A stretch of DNA of 64,000 bases from Alistipes dispar (lineage in GTDB: Bacteria; Bacteroidota; Bacteroidia; Bacteroidales; Rikenellaceae): positions 654,001-718,000 of the forward strand of contig NZ_AP019736.1 of NCBI RefSeq assembly GCF_006542685.1, given 5' to 3'. Below, piece by piece: positions 43,550-51,399 of the stretch. The first letter of the stretch is position 1. Each line of letters opens with the position of its first letter. The notes below the pieces were generated by a model, which was given only the letters and a program-made list of their open reading frames with translations, was not told the origin of the DNA and made no database searches. Position numbers and translations under genes: made by a program.

Positions 43550-45601
43550 TTATCCCAGCTTCGCGCGCAACTCTTCGGGCGTGATCTCCGCCAGAATCGC
43601 CTTGCCCGAGGGCGAGAAGCTGACGTTTCCCGTCTCGGCAAGCTGCGCGAGCAGCGCCGCGGCCTCTTCGCGCGACAACACGCGCGGCGTGTTGCGCGCC
43701 GCGCCGCGGGCCATGACCGCGGCGACCTTCTCGCGCCGCACGTCGGCCACCGACAAAGGCGTGCGAAAAGCCTGCAACAGCTCGAAAAGCAGCTTGTCCA
43801 CCGCATCGGGCGGCAGTTCGGCGGGCGTGCCCTTCACCTCGACCGCCCCGTCGCCGCAGAAGCCGATGTCGAATCCCAGCGCGGCGAACTCCACGGCGTT
43901 CTCCTCGAGCAGGGCGTATTCGTCGCCCGACAGCTCGAGCCGCTCGGGAAACAGCAACTGCTGGCTCACGGACGAGCCGTTGCCCAGCATCCGGAGGTAA
44001 TCCTCGTAAAGGATCCGTTCGCGGGCGCGCCGCAGGTCCACGACGACGAAGCGCCCGTTCAGCAACGCGGCGAGGTAGCCGGCCCCCAGCGGCAGCGGGT
44101 CCGAGAACTCGGGACGCTCCGGCCCCAGATCGAAACGCTGCTGCTCCGCCCCGGCGGACGACGGAATGAAATCGAGCGCGCTCTCCCCGTCCGTCCCGCC
44201 GGATGCGATTTCGAAGCCGCCGTCCTCTCCGGCGATCCCGCCGGAGGGGCTCCCCCCGCCGTATCCGAACCGGTCCGAACCGAAGTCCGCCCCCGACTCG
44301 AACTCCTCGAACTCCCCGTCCTGCGGGAGGCGGAACCCGCCCCCTGCGGAGGGCCCCGGCGCGGCAGTACGCACGCCTCCGGCCCGGAATCCCGCTCCGG
44401 AGGTGTCCGACACCATGCCGCCGTCGGCATAGGGCACGTCGAAGCCCGTGAAATCGACATTCGGATCGGGAGCCGAAGGGTCGATGTAGGTCTCGCGGAA
44501 CGGGTTGTAATCCTCGTTGGACATCGCCCGGGGCTCGCTGTATATGGCTCCCCGCTGCAACACGGGAATCTCCACCTGCCCCTCGCGGTCGAAATCCATC
44601 ATCGGCACGGCGCCCGTCCTGGCCAGCGTCTCGCGCACGGCGGCGTGAACGATCTGCCACACGGCCTCCTCGTCGGCGAACTTCACTTCGGTCTTCTGCG
44701 GATGCACATTGACGTCGATGCGGCCGGGGTCGATCGTAAGGTAGAGGAAATAGGAGGGCTGCGAACTTTCGGGTATCAGTTTCTCGTAAGCCTTGAGAAT
44801 CGCGCTCGTGAGGTACGAACTCTTGAAGTAGCGGCCATTCACGAACAGATACTGCTCCGTGTTGCGCTTCTTGGCCGCCGCCGGGCGGCCGATATACCCT
44901 TCGATGCGGGCGATCGAAGTGTCGGCCTCGACGTCCAGCAGGTTCTGCTTGATATGCCGTCCCACGACATCCACGATACGGCCCGCGAGCGATGCGGCCG
45001 CAAGCGACAGGATCGGGGCGTCGTTGGCGTACAGTTCGAACGCCACGGAGGGGTTGCACAACGCGACACGCTGGAATTCGGCCTTGATCTGCGACGCCGA
45101 CGTCGTACCCTTCTCCAGGAAACGGCGGCGCGCCGGAACGTTGTAGAAGAGGTTGCGCACGAAGAACTGCGACCCCACGGGACACATCGCCGGGGTCTGC
45201 GCCACGAACTGCCCGCCGTTGATCTCGGTCACGGTCCCCACCTCGTCGCCCTCCTGCCGCGTGCGCAGCTCGACCTGCGCCACCGCGGCGATCGAGGCCA
45301 GCGCCTCGCCCCGGAAACCGAACGTGCGGAGCGCATAGATGTCGTCCACCGAACGGATCTTGCTCGTGGCATGGCGGTCGAAGGCCATCCGCGCGTCGAT
45401 GGGCGACATGCCGCAGCCGTCGTCCACGATCTGAATCAACTCCTTGCCTCCGTCGCGGTAATTGACCTTCACGGAGCGGGCCCCGGCGTCGATGGCGTTC
45501 TCCATCATCTCCTTGACCACCGACGAGGGCCGGTTCACGACCTCTCCGGCAGCGATCTGATTGGCGACGACCTCGGGTAAAAGTCTGATCTTGTCGGCCA
45601 T
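43550..45601 (-). CDS. mutL: DNA mismatch repair protein MutL
   Basis: 683 residues. N-terminal GHKL ATPase: IAAGEVVNRPSSVVKEMMEN, DDGCGM and FGFRGEALASIAAV. A Gly/Ser/Pro-rich linker spans about residues 350-480, then a C-terminal dimerisation domain. The endonuclease motif DQHAxxERxxYE appears as DLRRARERILYED, so the His is missing; this suggests no latent nuclease. ATG at 45601 was chosen because AGGAG lies 8 bp upstream; an alternative GTG (45610) overlaps the stop of the upstream gene. Confidence 0.93.
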   Translation of the reverse strand: MADKIRLLPEVVANQIAAGEVVNRPSSVVKEMMENAIDAGARSVKVNYRDGGKELIQIVDDGCGMSPIDARMAFDRHATSKIRSVDDIYALRTFGFRGEALASIAAVAQVELRTRQEGDEVGTVTEINGGQFVAQTPAMCPVGSQFFVRNLFYNVPARRRFLEKGTTSASQIKAEFQRVALCNPSVAFELYANDAPILSLAAASLAGRIVDVVGRHIKQNLLDVEADTSIARIEGYIGRPAAAKKRNTEQYLFVNGRYFKSSYLTSAILKAYEKLIPESSQPSYFLYLTIDPGRIDVNVHPQKTEVKFADEEAVWQIVHAAVRETLARTGAVPMMDFDREGQVEIPVLQRGAIYSEPRAMSNEDYNPFRETYIDPSAPDPNVDFTGFDVPYADGGMVSDTSGAGFRAGGVRTAAPGPSAGGGFRLPQDGEFEEFESGADFGSDRFGYGGGSPSGGIAGEDGGFEIASGGTDGESALDFIPSSAGAEQQRFDLGPERPEFSDPLPLGAGYLAALLNGRFVVVDLRRARERILYEDYLRMLGNGSSVSQQLLFPERLELSGDEYALLEENAVEFAALGFDIGFCGDGAVEVKGTPAELPPDAVDKLLFELLQAFRTPLSVADVRREKVAAVMARGAARNTPRVLSREEAAALLAQLAETGNVSFSPSGKAILAEITPEELRAKLG

Positions 45602-45606
45602 CTCGC

Positions 45607-46017
45607 TCACTCCTCGTAATCGTTCGGAACGACCCGTATCGGGGCGTAGGGATCGAACCCGTCCTCCGCCGCCTCGGTATTCGCCGCAGGAGCGGGCTGC
45701 GTGGCGGCAGCTTGCAGGAAGACCTCCGCCAGCTTCGGATAGAGCAGGTAGATGAACAGCAGGACCAGCACCGCGGCGGCGGCCATCTTCAGGATGCGGA
45801 TGCGGCCCCGCTCCTCCTCGCCGGCCCGGTGCGCCGCACGGGCTTCGCGCTGCGTGCGGATGAACTGGCCGGGAACGTATTCGTGCGCCTCATCCCCGGC
45901 ACGCTCGCCGCGCAGCTCGGCACGACGCTGCTCGCGCGCCTCCTTCTCCGGGTCGTAATACCGCGGAATGTAGTTGAACTTGTTGGCGTGTTTCTTAAAA
46001 GGGGTAAAACCTAACAT
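45607..46017 (-). CDS. Single-pass membrane protein of unknown function
   Basis: 136 residues: a charged N-terminal cytoplasmic part (NKFNYIPRYYDPEKEAREQR), one transmembrane helix near residues 76-93 (MAAAAVLVLLFIYLLYP) and an acidic tail. This gene type sits directly before mutL in related genomes to my recollection, but it has no known function. A TATCTTTG box lies 15 bp upstream of its ATG. Confidence 0.75.
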   Translation of the reverse strand: MLGFTPFKKHANKFNYIPRYYDPEKEAREQRRAELRGERAGDEAHEYVPGQFIRTQREARAAHRAGEEERGRIRILKMAAAAVLVLLFIYLLYPKLAEVFLQAAATQPAPAANTEAAEDGFDPYAPIRVVPNDYEE

Positions 46018-46031
46018 GGTCGATTTTTTTT

Positions 46032-46039
46032 CAAAGATA
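46032..46039 (-). promoter_or_regulatory. -7 box of the membrane protein-mutL operon
   Basis: TATCTTTG on the minus strand, 14 bp before the start codon. Confidence 0.5.
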
Positions 46040-46112
46040 CGAATATATCCGCGATTTTATTGCCGTCGTGCGGCTCTCTTTTTCCGCAACGCCTCCCCTT
46101 TCCCACGACAAG

Positions 46113-46130
46113 CCCCCGCCGAAGCGGGGG
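46113..46130 (-). terminator. Possible terminator after dnaJ
   Basis: 7-bp G/C arms (46113-46119, 46124-46130) with a CGAA/TTCG tetraloop, no clear T tract. The rest of 46018-46237 shows nothing recognisable. Confidence 0.35.
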
Positions 46131-46237
46131 TCTGACGCGCTCCGCCCGCGGACGGAACGGCGGCATGCGGGAAAACGCCCGCAAAGGGAGTCGCGGCGCA
46201 CGGCATCGCCGCACCCGCCGGAAACGCACTCCGTCAT

Positions 46238-47404
46238 CTACCGGAAGAAATTCTTCATCCGCTCGAAGATGTTCTGGTTCCTGACCGACTCGGCGCGCTG
46301 GAACGAGGGCTGCCCGGCGAGCTGCTCCACGATGCGCTTCTCCTCGGCGGTGAGTTTCGCGGGAACGGTGATGTCCACCACGATCAACTCGTCGCCGCGG
46401 CCGTAACCGTTCACCTCCGGAAGGCCCTTGCCCGCCAGCCGCAGCACCTTGCCCGCGTGCGTGCCCGGAGCGATCTTGATCTTGGCCCGGCCGTCCACCG
46501 TCGGAACCTCGACCGTACCGCCCAAGAGGGCCGTCACGACCGTAATGTTCAGATTGTGGATCAGGTCGTTGCCGTCGCGCACCAGTTCGGCGTCCGGCTC
46601 CTCCTCGATGAGCACCTGCAAGTCGCCGTTCACTCCGCCGTGACGCGCCGCATTGCCCTTGCCCGACACCGTGAGCACCATGCCTTCGCCCACGCCGGCG
46701 GGAATCTGTATCTCCACCACCTCGTCGCCGCGCACGGCGCCTTCGCCCTTGCACTTGTCGCAGGGGGCCGTAATCACCTTGCCCGTGCCGCCGCACGTCG
46801 GGCAGACGCCCTGCGTCTGCATCCGGCCGAAAAAGGTGTTCTCCACGCGCGTCACGTACCCCGCGCCGTTGCAGGTCGCGCACGTCCCGTAGGAGGAGGC
46901 GTCCCGGGCCCCCGTGCCGCCGCATTTGTCGCAGGCCACGGTCTTGGTGATCTTGAGCTTCTTCGTCACGCCCGAGGCGATCTCCTGCAACGTCAGCTTC
47001 ACCTTGATCCGGATATCCGACCCGCGGTTCACGCGACGGCCGCCCCCTGCGGACGAGGAGCGGAACCCGCCCCCGAAGTGTCCGCCGAAGATGTCGCCGA
47101 ACTGCGAGAAGATGTCCTCCATCGAGAAGCCGCCTCCGAACCCTCCGAAGCCTCCGGCTCCGCCGCCCGCAGCGCCGTTCATGCCGGCGTGGCCGAACTG
47201 GTCGTAACGGGCGCGCTTGTCGGGATTCGACAACACGTCGTAGGCCTCCGCGGCCTCCTTGAATTTCTCCTCGGCCTCCTTGTCCCCGGGGTTCTTGTCG
47301 GGGTGGTACTTGATGGCCGCCTTGCGGTATGCCTTCTTTATTTCGTCAGCGTTAGCGTTTTTCTGGACGCCCAGCACTTCGTAGTAATCCCTCTTCTCTG
47401 CCAT
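46238..47404 (-). CDS. dnaJ: Chaperone DnaJ
   Basis: 388-residue Hsp40 co-chaperone of DnaK. J domain with HPD (KYHPDKNPGDKEAEEKFKEA), a Gly/Phe-rich linker, four zinc-finger repeats (CDKCGGTGA, CATCNGAGY, CPTCGGTGK, CDKCKGEGA) and two substrate-binding domains. It starts 4 bp after grpE. dnaK itself is not in the window. Confidence 0.97.
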   Translation of the reverse strand: MAEKRDYYEVLGVQKNANADEIKKAYRKAAIKYHPDKNPGDKEAEEKFKEAAEAYDVLSNPDKRARYDQFGHAGMNGAAGGGAGGFGGFGGGFSMEDIFSQFGDIFGGHFGGGFRSSSAGGGRRVNRGSDIRIKVKLTLQEIASGVTKKLKITKTVACDKCGGTGARDASSYGTCATCNGAGYVTRVENTFFGRMQTQGVCPTCGGTGKVITAPCDKCKGEGAVRGDEVVEIQIPAGVGEGMVLTVSGKGNAARHGGVNGDLQVLIEEEPDAELVRDGNDLIHNLNITVVTALLGGTVEVPTVDGRAKIKIAPGTHAGKVLRLAGKGLPEVNGYGRGDELIVVDITVPAKLTAEEKRIVEQLAGQPSFQRAESVRNQNIFERMKNFFR

Positions 47405-47408
47405 GATT

Positions 47409-48017
47409 CTACTCTCCTACAACGACTTTGGCGAAGCGAAGCACCCGCTCGCCCAGCATGTAGCCCGTCTGAACGACGTCGATGACCTTGCCCTTCTTCT
47501 CCTCTCCGGCCGCGAAGCGGGCCACGGCCTCGCAATACTCCGCGTCGAAATCCTTGTCCTTGACCTCGATCTCCGTGACGCCCTTCTGGCGCAGCGCCTC
47601 GGTGAACTTCTGCGAAATGAGCAGCACGCCCGAACGCAGCGCCTCCACGTCGTCGCTCTTCTCCATCGCCGCCAGCGCCCGCTGCACGTCGTCGCGCACG
47701 GGGAGCATGGCCAGCAGCACGTCGCGGCCCCCGGTCTGCACCAGGTCCATCTTCTCCCGGAGCGTCCGTTTGCGGTAGTTGTCGAACTCGGCCTGCAACC
47801 GCAGATACTTGTCCTGCCATTCGGCCACTACCGCCTCCAGCTCCACGGCCGCCTCGGGTTCGGACGTCTCGCCTCCGACTGCCATTGTGGCAGTCGCATC
47901 CTCCGCATCGTCTGCCACATTGGCACACGGCTCGCCGTCGCACGACGGATAACCGTCGCCGGCCGAGAATCCTTCGTCACCGCTAACGGCCTCATTATAA
48001 ACTTCTTTCTTTTTCAT
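47409..48017 (-). CDS. grpE: Nucleotide exchange factor GrpE
   Basis: 202 residues. An acidic, poorly conserved N-terminus precedes the long coiled coil (LQAEFDNYRKRTLREKMDL) and the C-terminal beta domain (GYMLGERVLRFAKVVV). It releases ADP from DnaK. Start at MKKKEVYNEAV; the in-frame extension upstream has no family similarity. It is cotranscribed with dnaJ. Confidence 0.95.
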   Translation of the reverse strand: MKKKEVYNEAVSGDEGFSAGDGYPSCDGEPCANVADDAEDATATMAVGGETSEPEAAVELEAVVAEWQDKYLRLQAEFDNYRKRTLREKMDLVQTGGRDVLLAMLPVRDDVQRALAAMEKSDDVEALRSGVLLISQKFTEALRQKGVTEIEVKDKDFDAEYCEAVARFAAGEEKKGKVIDVVQTGYMLGERVLRFAKVVVGE

Positions 48018-48084
48018 ATTTTCGTATTTTTCCGGTTTTTCCGCCCTATACGGCGCAAATTGCATACCAACCGCCCGCCGGAAG

Positions 48085-48801
48085 CTATCCGATCGCAAAA
48101 ATCGCCGGACGCCTGTTCAGTTCGGGCAGCGGCCGGCTGCGCCACTCCCCCGCCGTATGCGTCTCGACCCAGCCGCCGGGCGCCGTCAGATCGACGGCCA
48201 CCGTAAGACGCGTCTCCGCCCCGAGTGTCCGGAGCAGTTGCCCGAAGAGCTTCTCGTTGCGGTAGGGAGCCTCAATGAAGAGCTGCGACTGCCCTTCGCT
48301 CAGGGCGCGGCGCTCGAAAAAGCGGATCGCTTTCGCCCGCTCGGGCGGCTTCACGGGCAGGTAGCCGTTGAAGGCGAACGACTGCCCGTTCAGTCCCGAA
48401 GCCATCACGGCCAGGATGATCGACGAAGGCCCCACGAGCGGCACGACGCGGATGCCCCGCCTATGGCAGGCCTCGGCGACGAGCGCCCCGGGATCGGCCA
48501 CGCCCGGCACGCCGGCCTCGGAGATCACCCCCGCCGAACGCCCTTCGGCGATCGGGCGCACCAGTTCCTCCACCTCGCGGCCCGCCACGGTGTGTTCGTT
48601 CAGCTCACGGAACTCCAGCCCGTCGATCGGCCGCGCGATGCCGGCCTTCGCCAGGAACCGCCGCGCCGAACGCGTGTTCTCGACGATGAAGTAGTCGAGC
48701 GAATCCATCACCGCCCGGTTGGCCGCGGGAAGCACCTCCCACGGCGCCGTTTCGTCCGAAATCGGACAGGGAATCAGATAAAGCGTTCCTTTCGTCGTCA
48801 T
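48085..48801 (-). CDS. SAM-dependent methyltransferase, RsmI-like
   Basis: 238 residues of the tetrapyrrole-methylase fold, similar to the 16S rRNA 2'-O-methyltransferase RsmI. Features: TLYLIPCPI, FIVENTRSARRFL, SEAGVPGVADPGALVAEAC and VVPLVGPSSIILAVMASGLN. Bacteroidetes often carry a shorter RsmI paralogue of this sort; whether this one methylates rRNA is uncertain. It follows murF-alr by 6 bp. Confidence 0.85.
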   Translation of the reverse strand: MTTKGTLYLIPCPISDETAPWEVLPAANRAVMDSLDYFIVENTRSARRFLAKAGIARPIDGLEFRELNEHTVAGREVEELVRPIAEGRSAGVISEAGVPGVADPGALVAEACHRRGIRVVPLVGPSSIILAVMASGLNGQSFAFNGYLPVKPPERAKAIRFFERRALSEGQSQLFIEAPYRNEKLFGQLLRTLGAETRLTVAVDLTAPGGWVETHTAGEWRSRPLPELNRRPAIFAIG

Positions 48802-48807
48802 GCGCCG

Positions 48808-51177
48808 TCACTCCTTGAGATAAATCCGTTTCACCCGGCCCGATACGGAGGTCATCACCTCGTAGGGAATCGTACCGAGCACGCGGGCCATCGCCTCGGG
48901 GTCGTTGCCCGCCGCGGGCGAGAAGATCAGCACCTCGTCGCCCTCCGCGACGCCGTGCACATCGGTTATGTCGATCATGCAACTGTCCATGCAGATACGT
49001 CCCACGACGGGAGCCGCCTCCCCGCCCACGCGCACCGACCAGCGGCCGCACCCCAGGCGGCGGTCCAGCCCGTCGGCATAGCCCACGGGGATCGTGGCCA
49101 CGACGCTCGGCCGCGTCAGGCGTCCGGCCCGGCCGTAGCCCACCGTCTCGCCCGCAGCCAGACGCCGGATCTGCACGATCCGCGTTCGGAGCGTCGAGAC
49201 GGGCCGCAGGGCGTCGTTGTGCCGCCAGCCGAAGCCGTAAAGCCCCAGTCCGAGGCGGCACATGTCATACTGCGCCTCGGGGAAGCGCTCGATGGCCGCC
49301 GAATTGGCCGTATGGCGGAGCACCGGGTAAGGCAGCGACGCCGCGACGGCGCCGCTCATGCGGTCGAAACGGGCGATCTGCGCCCGCGTATAGGCATCCT
49401 CCTCGGGCATGTCGGCGCAGTTGAGGTGCGAGAACACCGAGGCCACCTTCACCTCCGGCCGGGTCGGCAGCACCTCGCAGAGACGGCCGATCTCCTCCTC
49501 CATGAATCCCAGCCGGTGCATGCCCGTATCGAGTTTGAGATGGATCGGATAGCGCGCCTCGCCCGCATGCGACACGGCCGCCGCGAAGTCGTCGAGCGAG
49601 CGGAAGCCGTAGATTTCGGGTTCGAGCCGGTTGGCGATCATCAGATCGAAGCTGTCGGCGTCGGCGTTGAGCACGACGATCGGCATGGCGATCCCCCGCT
49701 CGCGCAGCAGCACCCCCTCGTCGGCGAAGGCCACGGCCAGGTAGTCCACGCCCTCGTGCTGGAGCATCTGAGCCACCTCGAAATCGCCCGCGCCGTACGA
49801 CCCCGCCTTGACCATCGCCACCAGCTTCGTCCGCGGCGACAACTGCGCACGGAAATAGTTCAGGTTGTGTATCATAGCATCCAGATCGACCTCCAGCACC
49901 GTCGTATGGCTCTTGCGCGCGAGGGCGTGGGCAAGCCGTTCGAAACGGAACTCCCGCGCCCCCTTGAGCAGCACGGCGCGGCCCGCCACGGCGTCGCGTC
50001 CGATGCGGGCGATGCACTCGCCCGTCGAGGCGAAGAACTCCCGCTCGCAGGCGAAGAGCGAAGCGTAGCGTTTCAGCTTCGGCCCGATGCCGATGAACGT
50101 GTCGATGCCCGCCCGGGCGACCATTCCGGCCACGCGGCCGTACAGTTCGTCGTCCGAAAGCCCGCTTTGGGCGATGTCCGACAGGACGAGCGTCCGGCGG
50201 CGCGACAGCGCCACGTTGTGCAGGTAGTCCAGCGCCAGCGCCAGCGAATTGAGGTCGAGGTTGTAGGCGTCGTTGATGAGCACCGAATCGTTGATGCCCT
50301 CCTTCACCTCGAGGCGCATCGCCACCTCGGGAGCCGACGAGAAGGCCGGTTCGGGAAAATCCATCGCGGCGCAGAACGCCTCGACGATCTGCGCGTTGCG
50401 GCGCGAAGCCTCGTTGCCGACGACCGCCTCCGGCACGCGGGGGAACGCCGCCGCGTCGTAGAGCTTCCGCCCGGCGAAATGCGCGGCGATCATACGCCCC
50501 AGCGGCTCGTAATGGCTATGATAGACGATCCGCGAGGCGCCGCGCGCCAGAATCATCTTTTCCAGGCACTTCTGGTCCAGATTGAGGAAATTCTCCTGGT
50601 GGGCGTCCCCGATCGAGGTGAAGACGACCACGTCAGGACGGATGATGCGCTCCAGCCGCTCCATCTCCCCCGGCTTCGAAATGCCCGCCTCGAAGATCGC
50701 CAGCCGCTCGTCGCCCTCGAGCATCAGCACCGACAGCGGCACGCCCAACTGCGAATTGTAACTCTTCGGCGAACGGTAGCACTTCATCCCCGCGGGCAGT
50801 TCCTCGGCGATCCATTCCTTGATGACCGTCTTGCCGTTCGACCCGGTGATGCCCACCACCGTCCCGCGGAACTGCGCCCGGTGGTAGGAGGCCAGCCGCT
50901 GCAACGCCTCGATGGCGTTCCGCACCACGACATAGCCGCACCCGGGAGCCGCATCGACGGCGCGCTCGGTCAGGAAGGCGCGGACCCCGCGGGCGCGCAT
51001 CTCCCCGATGAAATCGTGCGAATCGTGGTTGGCGCCGCACATGGCCACGAACATCGGGCCGGTTCCCAGCTCGCACGTCAGCGAGCGGCTGTCGGTGACG
51101 ACCGACTGCACCGTGGAGTCCGTACCCGAAAACCCGCCGCCCACGATGGCGGCGATCTGCGATAGCTGATATTCCAT
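48808..51177 (-). CDS. murF-alr: Bifunctional MurF ligase / alanine racemase
   Basis: 789-residue fusion for peptidoglycan precursor synthesis. The MurF half (about 1-415) ligates D-Ala-D-Ala to the UDP-MurNAc-tripeptide; ATP loop GITGSNGKTVIKEW and NDAYNLDLNSL are visible. The Alr half (about 425-789) makes D-alanine: PLP Lys in LVAMVKAGSYGAGD and the catalytic-Tyr region ETVGYGRAGRL, plus LDTGMHRLGF. The fusion is characteristic of Bacteroidetes. It couples supply of D-Ala with its use. Confidence 0.94.
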   Translation of the reverse strand: MEYQLSQIAAIVGGGFSGTDSTVQSVVTDSRSLTCELGTGPMFVAMCGANHDSHDFIGEMRARGVRAFLTERAVDAAPGCGYVVVRNAIEALQRLASYHRAQFRGTVVGITGSNGKTVIKEWIAEELPAGMKCYRSPKSYNSQLGVPLSVLMLEGDERLAIFEAGISKPGEMERLERIIRPDVVVFTSIGDAHQENFLNLDQKCLEKMILARGASRIVYHSHYEPLGRMIAAHFAGRKLYDAAAFPRVPEAVVGNEASRRNAQIVEAFCAAMDFPEPAFSSAPEVAMRLEVKEGINDSVLINDAYNLDLNSLALALDYLHNVALSRRRTLVLSDIAQSGLSDDELYGRVAGMVARAGIDTFIGIGPKLKRYASLFACEREFFASTGECIARIGRDAVAGRAVLLKGAREFRFERLAHALARKSHTTVLEVDLDAMIHNLNYFRAQLSPRTKLVAMVKAGSYGAGDFEVAQMLQHEGVDYLAVAFADEGVLLRERGIAMPIVVLNADADSFDLMIANRLEPEIYGFRSLDDFAAAVSHAGEARYPIHLKLDTGMHRLGFMEEEIGRLCEVLPTRPEVKVASVFSHLNCADMPEEDAYTRAQIARFDRMSGAVAASLPYPVLRHTANSAAIERFPEAQYDMCRLGLGLYGFGWRHNDALRPVSTLRTRIVQIRRLAAGETVGYGRAGRLTRPSVVATIPVGYADGLDRRLGCGRWSVRVGGEAAPVVGRICMDSCMIDITDVHGVAEGDEVLIFSPAAGNDPEAMARVLGTIPYEVMTSVSGRVKRIYLKE

Positions 51178-51270
51178 AGGAATAGCTGTTTTTATTCCGG
51201 CAATCCTGTTTTCATGCGGCGAAAACCGGCAGGCCGTATCCGTCGGTGCCGTCGGTATGTTCCAAAATCC

Positions 51271-51297
51271 CGGTTCCCGGGGTCTTTCCCGGAACCG
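51271..51297 (-). terminator. Possible terminator downstream of mutS2
   Basis: CGGTTC(C)CGGG / CCCGGAACCG arms with a one-base bulge and a GTCTTT loop. The remainder of 51178-51399 is without recognisable features. Confidence 0.35.
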
Positions 51298-51399
51298 TCA
51301 TGCGGAAAAATGCGTTTCCCCGGCCCGCCCCGCGATTCCGGTTCGTTCCGCGTTTCCGGCCCGTTCCGCGCGACGGCTCCGGAGCGGAGCGCCGCGAAA

